NCBI GenBank assembly: GCA_030435675.1
Contig: CM059625.1
Span: forward strand, 15,438,001 to 15,502,000
From: Steinernema hermaphroditum
Lineage: Eukaryota > Nematoda > Chromadorea > Rhabditida > Steinernematidae
Reading direction: 5' to 3'
Length of the DNA stretch: 64,000 nt
Below are positions 25,044 through 36,800 of the stretch, in pieces. Numbering within the stretch: position 1 is the stretch's first letter; each line of letters opens with the position of its first letter. Position numbers and translations under genes: made by a program. Below the pieces are notes generated by a model that had not been told where the DNA came from, made no database searches, and saw nothing but the letters and a program-made list of their open reading frames with translations.

Positions 25044-26417
25044 AGAAAGAACTGTCGATTGCTTAATGTAAAACGCGAATAAAAGAAGTGAATCCAGACA
25101 TTACGATCTGCGAACGATATGCGAAAATCACTCGACAATTTCAACAGATCTAATGAAGCACCTGAAAAGCCAATTGATGAAGAAGAACAACCCTCCAAAA
25201 CAGGAATGCCGGCCACCATTGAACGATAAATTCGTTGTTGTTTCCCTCGCGATTCAGTTTTTCATCTCTTCTGTCTGTTTTTCTGCAAAAGAACTTGTAT
25301 TTGATCAAAAAGAAGCTCTCAGTGCTCGAAACTTTTGTCCATAAATAGAACCCTATCTGGCTGTCGCTTCAAATAGCTTGTGCGTCATCGGCCGGAAAAA
25401 CGGAAGCCCCGCATTGGGAAAGAAAAACACATTTCGCCGTCATCAACAAAATTGAAAGTTAGTCAATGTAAAAACAGACTTTCCGTACGGCCGTCAGTCG
25501 GTCGGGCCGCTGCAAACAAATGGAGTGCGGTGGTAGATTAATCCAACGCGCGCAGGCAACTCTTTCCGAAAGCCCAATCGTTCTGCCATCAATCTTCCTC
25601 ACAGTCTCTAAAGGGTCCCTTCCGACCTTTGTACCATTACGATTTCACGGGACGTCCTTTTTTGGAGCAGACTACATGCTACGTTCGGTGCGCACCACAG
25701 TCTCGACGTTTTGTTTGTTCGTGTGTTCTCAGAGCTTTGATCACTTGCGTCTTATCTTGTCAATCAGCAGCCGCTAATGGCCGCATGGCTTAGACTACAG
25801 TCTCGAAAACACATCCATTAGGGCGAATCGTTCCACTCCCATGCATTACTCCTGTGTACGTGCATGTGATTGAGTGCCTACACCGGCTTCCGAAGGTCTA
25901 AAAAGTTTTGCGTCCTCCACTTTATGGTCCGCTCGCGCCATACGGCCCTCTCCTCCTACTTCTGACGGCCCATGCTAAATGTGCCATCGGACCACCACTC
26001 TTCCCATTTATTCGGCGTGTCGCCGTTTCGCAACGTTTCCGTTCGAGCAAGCCTCGTGTTCCTCCGCCGTTTTCCCACCACTTTGCCTTTTTTCAATTAG
26101 CGAAAAAATGCAGTTCACTGTGGGTGCGATTTCTCGTTTAGGAAGGAGCCGGCGATGCCACCCTGACCAGCTGAGCGGGTGATATTGTGACAACACGGAT
26201 CGATGCGCCACTGATGATGTAGTGATAATCGACCGGCGGCCGCGGTGGTCCAATGGAGGGAGAGCAACTTGCTAAGGATGAGAAGAATAAACAAACGCTG
26301 TAATGCTCGGGTGCCCGTTCGCCCTGCCAGCCGGATGATCCACCCGTTTCAGTTGCGCCCATCGCGAAAATAGCCGTCGTCCATTCATGTGTGTTAAAAG
26401 CCGTTTGCGTGTTTCAG
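25044..26417. other. Shared upstream region of sec-10 and the TMEM65-like gene
   Basis: The two genes are divergent and about 1.4 kb apart. The stretch has no recognised coding exon and probably contains both promoters. A NotI-like GC-rich site (GCGGCCGC) lies near 26236. No TATA element stands out. Confidence 0.4.
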
Positions 26418-26423
26418 GAAAAC

Positions 26424-27708
26424 ATGGGTTCTAAATCGTGTCTTCGCCTCATTCTTCCTTATATTCGGCCACCATCGAGGCGAACGACAACTGCCACCAC
26501 CACTGCCTTCTACTCGACCTCGGGTTTGGCGTTCTTCTCTAAACACGTGGTTACCCGCTCTTTTAGGCGCCATAAACAATCTAGATACGTTGCGCATCGA
26601 AGATGAAATGGACGCGCGAACAATTGCTTGTCATTTGGAACCGCGCGAACGTAAACTTCTCGCAATTGCGTTGAAGGAGCTTCATGAGGCAAAGCGGCAA
26701 GGTGCGAAGAAGGGGCAATTAACCCGAAAGCAGATTAAGAAACTCTTCATTGTGAATGCAACGCCGTTTGTCGGATTTGGCATTTTGGACAATATGATCA
26801 TGATCTTCGCTGGCGAATACATTGATCAGGTACGCATTCCATTACCTTTAAAATATATTAAACGAGGCCACAACTTGTACAACACTGTTTATCTTCCATT
26901 TAATAGCTTTCACGGCTGTGTTTTTATAAAAACCTGTTTGTATTTCACTGCACTCCCCAATTTACTACACAGTTAAATGAGACAAGCGGGTGAGAGAGAA
27001 TACTACAGCTTCTGGGATTGTTACTACATTAGAAACTGACCTGATAACCATAGACGGTAGATGATGTGCCAATGCTAAGGTTACATTGTTGAGATGACCT
27101 TAAACTGGTCAATTCTAAGCGATAAGTGATAAGTGCATCGTATCCTTTTTTTTGCTGTCGATTCACCAAATGCGAAACAACACGCACCCTCTTGAGTAGG
27201 GTCTGTTGCTTTGCCCGACAAAACACATTTGATGTTTGACTTATAACAATAGATTGCTTCTCGAAATTATCTGCGAATGCGGCGAGAATCGTAAACACAT
27301 AGATTTGCTAGGACAATGGGGCTGAATGACATTGAAGCGTCTCTAGGTGCGAATATTCGTAATTTTAGTCCCTCGGCGTCTACCTTAGCATCTCAACAAT
27401 GGCCGCTGCAGCCTTAGGCAACATCATTTCGGATGTTGCCGGAGTGGGACTCGCTCACTACGTCGAATCTCTTGTATCTCAAGCTGGTATCAAACACCCA
27501 GTGCTCACATCGGAACAGGTTCGTCCCTCTTCTAAGGTTTTGCTTCTTGATCACCTACTTTCAGTTGGAGTCTTCCCAATCGCGCTATACAGTAAATATC
27601 GCACGTGCGATCGGTCTAACCATCGGCTGTTTCATCGGCATGTTCCCGCTACTTTTCTTCGACGACCCAAAACGAAGCAACTCAACGACGGACGACGACG
27701 ATGACTAA
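26424..27708 (+). CDS. TMEM65-like mitochondrial inner membrane protein
   Basis: The exons are 26424-26523, 26567-26829, 27369-27518 and 27565-27708, giving 218 residues. The N-terminus is Arg/Ser/Thr-rich without acidic residues and ends in TAFYSTSG, as in a mitochondrial targeting sequence. The rest matches TMEM65: a charged linker, KKLFIVNATPFVGFGILDNM, MIMIFAGEYIDQ, STMAAAALGNIISDVAGVG, YVESLVSQAG and a last helix IGLTIGCFIGMFPLLFF, ending in an Asp-rich tail. TMEM65 is an inner-membrane protein implicated in mitochondrial sodium/calcium exchange. The start ATG lies 6 nt after a TTTCAG acceptor. The first intron is only 43 nt; the phase match supports it. Confidence 0.9.
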
Positions 27709-28105
27709 TTTATTTTATCTTAATAGGAGATCATTGGCTTATCACCCCTGCGCATTCACCCCCCACTGCCTTATCTAGTCTCTAGTGTCTAGGTGCTCGA
27801 AACGATAAGTGCCCCAACGAAGCGAACCCCATGCATTTCCACCTTTCTCAATTTGCTCATAATTGAAAACTAGTCCGTTTTTTTATCAAACCAGTGCAAA
27901 TACGCCAAACATGTATGTATGTAGGTCATTGTACATAAAGTCCAATTACGTGTCTTGAGACGCATTAAACGTGTTGACTCTCTTATCAGTGTGATTATTA
28001 ACGTCACCACATACAGAAGAGCACGTGGCGGAATTTGAGGAGTTGTTGTGGTAAAACTTCCTTTCAGGGACATGCACTCTGCGTTCATAAAATAAACCCG
28101 GCTGC

Positions 28106-28119
28106 GCGCGAATTCGCGC
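28106..28119. repeat. Perfect 14-bp palindrome
   Basis: GCGCGAATTCGCGC is self-complementary. It lies at the left edge of the palindrome-rich block that runs to about 28402. Confidence 0.7.
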
Positions 28120-28148
28120 CCTCCAGGTACTAAATGCTAATTAGCCTA

Positions 28149-28249
28149 TAGCCCTGCGGGCGGCAAGATTGGCGCTCATGGATAGGGCTGACGTTAGTGC
28201 CAAAAAACTGTAGCCCTGCGGGCGGCCAGACACCATAGCCCTGCGGGCG
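28149..28249. repeat. Three copies of a 14-16 bp GC hairpin motif
   Basis: TAGCCCTGCGGGCGGC occurs at 28149-28164 and 28211-28226, and its first 14 bases occur at 28236-28249. Each copy contains GCCC-TGC-GGGC, a 4-bp stem with a 3-base loop. Spacing is uneven (62 and 25 bp), so this is not a CRISPR array. The function is unknown; it may be part of a mobile element. Confidence 0.75.
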
Positions 28250-28302
28250 TAGCATTGACAGAGACATAGTAGAAGTAGAGCGCTACCATCTCAACTGTCT
28301 GT

Positions 28303-28357
28303 GTGGCTCATTGCGAACGTTCTCCGTTTGTAAGCGGGCGGTGTCGGGTTCGGTTCC
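28303..28357 (+). repeat. Degenerate tRNA-like segment, possible SINE head
   Basis: A near-match to the polymerase III A box (TGGCTCATTGCG, two mismatches) is followed about 33 nt after its end by a near B box (GGTTCGGTTCC at 28347-28357). No proper cloverleaf can be folded because the anticodon arm is broken, so it is not an intact tRNA. A tRNA-derived short interspersed element or a decayed tRNA gene fits best. Confidence 0.35.
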
Positions 28358-28390
28358 CCTCGCGATCCTTATTTTGTGTGGGTGTTTTCC

Positions 28391-28402
28391 CCGTGCGCAC
28401 GG
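28391..28402. repeat. Perfect 12-bp palindrome
   Basis: CCGTGCGCACGG is self-complementary and immediately precedes an A-rich run and the CA microsatellite. Confidence 0.65.
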
Positions 28403-28406
28403 AAAA

Positions 28407-28421
28407 ACACACACACACACA
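28407..28421. repeat. Short CA microsatellite
   Basis: This is an alternating A/C run of about seven dinucleotide units. Confidence 0.8.
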
Positions 28422-28985
28422 GACCAACGGACCCGTCCGTTCTCCATTTATATATAGGGGATAATAAAGTTCAGCTCGAAGGCTGTGAGGCTGAATGTGA
28501 TACCACTGCACCACAAACTAAGAACGTTTATTGAATACATATACAGTACTGAAACCAACAAGCTCTCTCGTAGCAGGCTAGAAGGCTGTTGGATTGTAAA
28601 AGAAGTGGCGTAAAGTTTTCACAAACGATCGACTCATAAATCATGCCAATGTGGTCAGCGAGTCTGCACAGATCTGATCGGAAATATTGAATTACAACTC
28701 TGCTTTCGACGCTTATAGTTTTGACGCACTTTCTACAGGTATCTTTGATCCAAGGTCTTTTAATTTCTGGAGACTTCAACTGATATCAAGAGTGGTCGTT
28801 CTCTGTAGTCACGTGCCAGTCGTAGAGGCCGTACGAGAGTGAAATTCGTACAACGAAGGAAACAAACAGATCTGAACACTGTGAACAGCATAAAATACAG
28901 TTGCACCTTGAGTGATCAGAGAACGAACAAAGACAGGACGACTGAATGCTTCACAGCGTCTGGCTTAAACTGAAAGGGGACGGGG

Positions 28986-29057
28986 AAACTTTGAGGGTCG
29001 CCGCGTGCTGTTTTCTGGAATATCGGTGAACCACGGCACACATTAATGTGCTCGCAT
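28986..29057 (-). repeat. 72-bp dispersed repeat, copy 1 (inverted)
   Basis: The minus strand of this segment matches 31874-31945 on the plus strand at nearly every position over 72 bp (about five differences by eye). It includes the shared core GCGAGCACATTAATGTGTGC and GGCGACCCTCAAAGTTT. The flanks outside the 72 bp do not match. No open frame of known type is inside. Confidence 0.85.
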
Positions 29058-30811
29058 CCCCCTAGAATACGACGCCCATGCTCCGCCATACAGTTAGGAG
29101 AAAACAAGGATCTGCGCGAGTTTGATTTTAGTACAAGATCGGACGAAAAGGATATCAATGTGAGGAAACCCTTGATGAACGTGTACCGTAATTAATAATG
29201 TTAAATTATATCTTAACCAATTCCATTGCAATTGCATTAAAGTGCTTTAGCACAGACGTCGCAGATCTTGTTAAATATCACAAAAATTTTTGCATCCGTT
29301 AAGTAGCCGTCTGTTTAGCTCTTCTTTGGTCTTATCCATATTCTGCCATTTTGCAACCGCGGTCTATCGAATGCCTGGACGACGTTGTCGTGTTAACCAT
29401 GAGCTCTCTCTTCTAGACTAAAAATCGCTTGATTGCATCCAGTAGAATGCAAGGACTTTGCCAACGAATCCGAATTATAGGAAGATCTTGTCGGCGAATA
29501 TTAATCGGCACATCAGAAATCACAGTATCTGTATGTTCTTAATGTCATGCAAGTAGCCGTTTGCCCAATTCGTCTTGAATAGCGCACTTCCTCTGTACCA
29601 GGAAGAACAGTTGCAAACCAATAATGGGCTTCTCAGAAATCGGTGTAATGGCAAGGGTCAGGAAAACTGGGAGACTTGTTCGGATTACATTTTGTGCATT
29701 GATTATGTTCTTTCCAAAGTTTTCTACTTCATCCTAAATGTGAAATCGTCAAACTTCTGTTAAGAACTGTACCAATTTTTATCATGCCACATCAAGTATG
29801 TCTTACATTAATTACGCCATTGTTTTTGACACATTCCATGTTCTTGCAAATTTTAGTACCCGGGAATGGTACCACTTCTATGCTAGCGCGGCTAAGTTCT
29901 ATCAGTTCATCTTCGCAAGTGGGTTGGGGTCTTGTAAAGTTATGTACAGGGGTACGGTTTGTCGCTGCATGTGTTTAGTTCTGTATGTCTAGGTTTGTAT
30001 GCACGCATTGTTTTTGTTCATCTGAAAAAGCACTTGGATTATTCCACGGATTACATTCGAGGGCTGAGTGATCAGCAGTGCACCAATTGCTTCCTTTTCT
30101 GTTTGAAGAATTCCATTTAACTAACTCTTCAGTCTTGCCCAGCTGAACCTTCGAGATACGTTTGTTCAGGACATCTTTATACCCAATTAAAACCCGTATT
30201 TGAACGTTACCACTTTACCAAATGCACCTCAATAGCAAAATCTGCAAAATGCCGACCACATTTATAACATCTTGGGACTCATTTTCACATCTACAGGCGT
30301 CCGGCCGGTTCGTGATTCCACTCAATTTCCAATCGCGGCGCCGCCCTATTCCCCTTCTTTCCATGTAAACTTGCTCAGCTGGCTCTTCGGCTCAGAGGAT
30401 CGGATCCCGGAAAGAGGCGGAGCTTCTGGCGGTGGGCGCGTCGTCGCGCTGCCAACGGCCGCCTGCTACCAGCCGCTTTTATCAACTGCTACTCCTATTT
30501 CTGCGACTAATAGATGTAGCAGTGCCGCATAGCCCCTTTGATCACATAACTAGTTTTATCATCTCTATGCGTGCTGTTGCGAACTGTCCGTTAGGGTTGT
30601 CGTTGAGGCGATGCCAACAGTGATGCCGATCGCCATTATGCACCAGTCAGTGAACGAGTAACCCTAACACACAGCGCGACAAGCAGTGGGACAAGAGTGC
30701 GTGTGTGTGCCCTCTGCCGAACCTGTTTGTGTCCTTCGCCCTGTCAACCCCTTAGAGCACTGTTGCAAAAGTTCTCCTCTCGTTCCAGTGACTCCACTCC
30801 CTCATCTTGCG
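29058..30811. other. Intergenic region upstream of the Shisa-like gene
   Basis: There is no supported gene. The left part is AT-rich with scattered short ORFs. The right part (30300-30811) becomes GC-richer and purine/pyrimidine-biased, as expected of a promoter and 5' untranslated region. Confidence 0.4.
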
Positions 30812-33800
30812 ATGAGCGAGTTGCTGTACGTCGTCGGGCTCGGATGCGTTGCGCTCCTGAGTTCGACGGCTTCGGCAGCGGTATGCAACCCTCCAGGCGA
30901 ACCGGTATCCGGAGCAGACACGTCCGTCGCCAGCACCTTCCGATTCAAAAACGCCAAAACGTGTCCCGATTTCAAAGATGACGAGAAGCAAACCGAATGT
31001 TGCGCATCGCAGATCACTCCGGGAACGTTCTACTGCTGTACAGAAGAGCGCAAGTTCGAGATCGAATCCGAAATTGCCGCTGAACTACGGCGACAATTCA
31101 TACGAAAGTGAGTCCTTTATCATTACGCTATTTATGCTTCACGAGACTTTCTAAGCATACTAGTTGCCCTAAAGAAGTGCCTCTTTTTATTCCCTTTTAA
31201 ACCACACTTGCACGTATTGGCTGTCAGGACCACTCCCCGAGTTAACACGCGCGAAGCCACAAACGAAAAGACAATGGCTTGTTTTCCTCCCGGATTCAAC
31301 TTGTGCCCTAAAGACCATTTATTAATTTTCCGTCGCCGTTTTTTTCCTCGTTCGTTAGTTTAGCCGGACGAACAACGAGGACGATCGCAAAAATGACGAC
31401 CACCAGACAGCGGTCGGACAACAGAAGGGTGGAAGGACGGATAGACCAAATGTTCGCTCTAACTTTTGAGGGCACATTCCGATGAATTGCTTATGAACTC
31501 GTGAGGTCCATTCCGTTGTTCCACCCTCAATCACGTGCCGACCAGATCAATTAGATGTTCCGCGCAGGGATGGCGCTGTTGCAATATTTCGCTTTTTGCT
31601 CGGCTCCGGCAGGGACAAATCCAGCGGCCAAAGACGGAACCTCTTTAATCGCATCAATTTGCATAATGCTCAACTTTGTGCGCACTTTGGATTAGTGGAA
31701 AGCCGTCGGCGTTCATCATCCAAGCACATCGCTTTGCTCCGCTTCTTCTTTCTCAATCGGAGCAATTGCTCGCGGCGACAATGATGTTAGAGTTAAGCGA
31801 CGAAAATAAGGGGTAATGCGTAGTAGCGAACGGGGGGATTGAATTTAAACGAGGTAATTCTTCGCAACTCCTTATGCGAGCACATTAATGTGTGCCGTGG
31901 TTCACCGACATTCCAAAAAACAGCGCGAGGCGACCCTCAAAGTTTTTTGACTAACATATTGACATTGTGTTGTATATGTCACTTCGAACATCCGTGTTCG
32001 GAGCGGACGTTGTTTTCAAGAGGCAGAAGAGGCGGCTGCCTTTCTTTTTGACTTTTCGGCGGCCATGTGCAAATTTAAATGCGTGCACGAAGCGGCTAAT
32101 TGGAAGTCGACCCTCGCGCTTTGGCGGCCGCATCATCGACATCATCAATATGCGAGCACCACAAGCGGAGGTCGTTTCGACCGCTGAAGGAGTCCGTTGG
32201 AGACTATCTCCGCTGTTGCTGCTTTGTCGCTTCCAGAGGAGCGGGTGGGGTGAAAGTCAGTGAAATGTGGGGGAGAAGAAGGCGTCAAGGTGCGCGCGAC
32301 AATGGATTGTCCGCTGATTTATGAGGGCTCGGCTGGACGAATTGCGATCGCTCTCCCGCTCACATCGCTGTGCTGCTGCGAAGTCGATTTGTATGCATTG
32401 CTAATGAATTCAGTTTTCGGGACACTTCTGCGTTTCGGAGCCCCCTAGTGTCCTGGAGGGCAAGCGAAATTTTGACGACTGCCACTGTCAAATCTGTCCG
32501 CTGTGCACCTGGCACTTTGAGCTGATCATCTCGCTTGTCATAAGAGTTTACGTTATGTGTCATTGACAGGACGTGCAAATCACAATAGAAAATGGCTTTC
32601 TCTCAAAGAGAACCATCCTCGAAAGAGTTTTTTACACCATTTCCCACTTCCGGAGTGTATTTGTTAGGAAAGCGGCGTCGGATCGTCATCGTCGTCGTAT
32701 GTTTGTGTGGAGATCTGTGTGTTAGACATCGTCCTTCTGACGTTTGAATTGATTTTGTTAAAAGCGGGGAAGAACACGAGTGTAGAAGTGGAGACGTCGA
32801 AGAGGGACGTCTTAATTATTTCTAACGAGTGAACAGTGTTTACGCCTCAAAATGAGATGCTTACTTACGTCGCGCTCTGAACAATGCCTCTGTGATGCGC
32901 CTGAGAGATCTCGGGAAGAGCGAAAACATCCCCGCCGATGAGAGGAGAACACGGATGAAGCGGGGATTTCCAATTCGGGAATTAGAGATTGGGCAGTGGA
33001 GCGGATACGTGCGCTTTCAGAGGTCAACTACAAAAGTTATATTTTTCTCGGGGGCACACGCGACAATACAAACTGTTATGCAGAGTCGCGTGCGCAAGTG
33101 CGATCGGGTTGCGTGCACAACGGAGGCGAATATCCTAATTAAAGACATAAAAAAGTCGTTCGACGAGCGGGGTACCCAGAAGAGTGGTGGGACGAGGATC
33201 GATGCCATGGTGCAAGTGCTTCGAAAAGTATAAACTCAGTCGACTTAATTACTTCGTTCACCGAAACAAACGCAAGCTGCTCAGCAAAGAAGGGGCCACT
33301 TCGGACAAGGGACCACACGCGCAGTCGCTACACTTGTGACTCCTAATAACTCATCGTCGCAAGCTCAATAGAAACACGATTTATGGCGACCACTAAAGGC
33401 TTCGTTTTTTTTTGTTCTTCTTCGGCTCCAGCTCCTCATAACGATTGCATGAAGTTCGTCAGGAAGTGCTGATGACGCTGTAAGGTACACTTAGCCTGGC
33501 TCTGTTCCTGTTCGCCGTCCGGAACCCGGCGTGCATGCGCATTAGTCACGAGTGAGGGAACCGATTGAATCGAATGGAACGGGGTTCGAAGCACTTGCAA
33601 CACTTCGAACGGTTCCTTGTCCTTTTTGCATAGGAAATCGTAAAATGGAATATGAACATCGCCGTCCACTAGCATTATTCATGGAGCCGTTGCACAACCG
33701 GGAACCGTTCCCAAAAATGTCTTAATTTCTGTAATTGGGAAGTTTTGCGCATCGACAATTCGGTTTCGAGGGAGCAGACTAATAAAGGCGCGCCCACAAA

Positions 33801-36800
33801 AAAGACACTTCTGTCTGGGCTGTTAAAAGTTATGAAGATGAGGGGCGTTATTAAAACTTGAAGAGGTAATTAGGGGGACAACAAATGTGGGTTGCGTGGT
33901 AAAAAAAGGGCTTTGTCTAGACCCCTAAAAACGAAGACGTTTATTAATTTTCGAGAAGCCAGTGGCGGATGGGAAATTAGATGAGTCAGCTAATAGCTAA
34001 TAGCCAGGAGTGCTGCTTTAAATAGACTTTTAAGTGTCGAAGCAATTTGGAGAGAGCATTCGATTCTCAGAAAGTTCACTATCGGTAGAGGATCCGGAGC
34101 ATTTTAATTCAATAAACAAGTTCGGCCGATCAGTCTTTTTGAAAACACAGAAATTTTGCTCCAATCAAAAGAGTTATGGCCTTTGGTAGAATGCTTAATT
34201 ATTGCACTTTTTATTCCATTTCACTTGTTGTAACGTTGTGTGATGACCCAGTGAGTCTTTAATTTTTAAAATGCGACTTCAAAAGGGACAGTCAACTGTG
34301 AACATGAGGACAGCGGCCTCGGAGCGTTCATGTGTGTTGCGCGTCCAAAAAGAACAACGACGACACATCGAAAACTAGGCGAAAGTCGCTAACTGTGTAA
34401 TGTGATAACGCAATTTTTGCGTTGACTCCTTGTCCGTTTCGTCCACCAAGTGCGAATGGATCCGAATAGGCGCCTAAATTCAATTTCGCTCCTCACTGGG
34501 GATTTGAAAAAGATTTCCGAATCTGCGTCGTGCTGCCCTTCTCGGTGCTGTGCCGTTGGCCGAGGCGCATCCGTCGCGCGCGGGCGCGCAAGAAAAGAGA
34601 CAAATGGCGACTACGACGCAAACGTTATTATTTGGCGCCTCGGCCCGCTTCGTGTTGTGCGCTGCCTTGGAGCGCGGCCCACAAGAAACATGAGCAATGA
34701 GCAAATGGGGGACATTTGTATTGCATGACTTTGGTGACGACTCTGATCAAAATGACAAGTTGCCCGACGGGGCCTTGTGGGGGGCCCCGGTGGTCCGAGA
34801 CGTTCCACGGCCGTTCCCATCGGGACGTTTTTCGGTTGCTTCTGCGGTTCCCGCGTTGTCGTCGGAATTATTTATCAGTTTGCATAAAACAACCGGATTT
34901 TCTGTGTGTGTGTGTCGCTCTTTTGCCTCGAAAAACGACGCATGCCGGCCGATAGATCAGACTTAATGGAATGTGTTTGTTTCGTTTTGCTTTACTCTCA
35001 GCGTCGGCCGAAGGGGCGAGTCCCGAGAAGCCGACTCTCGTGACTAAATAGGTATTTACGTGGAAATAGCGGAGTAAACAAAACGAAATTATTCATTTAT
35101 TAGCGTAATAAATCTAAAAGAAAGGGAATGTCGGTGGCGGGCCGACGTCGAAATTGCTCAACAAACAAACAAATTAAATATAATTTTTTGGAATTACTTC
35201 TCAAAACTAAAAGTTTAATTGAATCGGCCGCCAGCGTAAATTGCGATTTTACAGCCGGATATCGTTTTTGCCGCCGGATTCTCATGGTTGTAAACTGCAG
35301 CTGGGCCATCAAATGGAGCGAACACATGATCGACATAACTTTTTTCCACACAGTATTTGGGAGCCTCTCTCGGTTACGAGCCAACTTTAATGATACACAG
35401 AGAGGGCCGAGGCATGTATATAATTAAAATGTTGAAAACTTGGCTTCGAAGTGGGGACATTTCGGCGGTCGTCAAATTTTTGCTCCGCATGCGCCCCAGT
35501 CGTAAATGATTGATTCTGCAGCTGTTCGGATTGAGGTTTTGAGCGATGGGAATGTAACTTTTTCGAGAGTTGGGAGCATGTGCCGCGGGCCATTGGTCTT
35601 GGTCGAAAGAGGCTTCCGAGGGGTCAAATTTATTATTTAGGGGCTCTATTACAATCGTCATGGAGACACAGTTTTCAAATGTAATGCGAAACTTTGGTTA
35701 ACAACGAGTGGAGGTGTGGATCAAATGCAGAACAGATCAGAGAACAATGAATGGGACATGAATTGGTGGGAGTGTTTCCAAACGGACATGCATCACCATG
35801 GTATCACTGGTACAGTATAGATCAAACGCCCACCGGTTTACCACTTCAACGACAGGTTTCATAGACCGTTGTATATAAGGATAGCGAGACTTGGGTACCG
35901 AACGAAACCAGCCCTTTCTAAGTAGATCAAAGTGGAATACCGAAATTTTCCGTCCATGGAGTCTCCAACACAATCTTCAAATACACTTTTCCTTTACGAC
36001 AATCTTGAATCGTTTCAGCTATCTGGCACTGATCATCGTGTGCTGTGTAGTAGCGCTCCTCGTCCTGTTCGTCTGTGGCTCTGTGATATGTAAACGATGC
36101 TCAAAATGTCCAATGTACCGGGAAAAGCAATGTAAGTTCATTTATATGGCTGCATATTGCATGCAAATGCTTCAACTGTAACAGGCGAATACGTCGTTTC
36201 AGTCAATGAGCAAAGCTCCCGGTATCGGCCGGTCGACTCGGTTGTCACGTCGAAGCAGGTTCTCTATGAAGGTAGGCGAGATTTCATAGAACAAACAAGT
36301 TGCTAATAGCTAAGTAAAGAAAGAACATTAGGCAAATATTTGTTTAAGGACATTTTTTAGCTTCGAAAACATGATTTTTACAAAGGACGAAAAGTTTTGG
36401 CGTACGTGAGGGGGCAAATTGTTGTTTTGGTCCTTTAAGGTGGTGATCGAATACAATGTTGGAAGGTAGAATGTTTATGTAAAAGACAGCGAAATTTCTG
36501 CAAAACATGCACCAGAAGTCATTCTCGGACCTTAAATGGCTTCCGCAAAAAAGACTCATTTCCTTGTCGAAAATCGAGTTAACGTGCAAATTAGTTGCCA
36601 TGTGTGGCTAGACAACAAAGCGACAATTTTAGCCCCTCACTCCCACCGAGAGACATCGTTGTAAAAACTACAACTGATCTCGATCGATTGTGGCCAGATT
36701 AGAGGTGCAATTAATCACAAAAAATCTGTCCCGAGGACAAATTACAACCAAATGTTGTGTTCTTCAGGCACTTTATTACACAAAGCCATGTCCTGTCAGG

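Noticed and set aside
28149..28249. CRISPR-like array
   Set aside because: There are only three short repeats with unequal spacing in a eukaryotic genome.
28303..28375. Second tRNA gene
   Set aside because: The A and B boxes are imperfect and no anticodon arm or acceptor stem can be folded.
33436..33675. Minus-strand ORF inside the large Shisa-like intron
   Set aside because: There are no flanking splice signals joining other exons and no recognisable domain.
35737..35973. Minus-strand ORF in the same intron
   Set aside because: It is isolated, short, and without motif; it is most likely chance.
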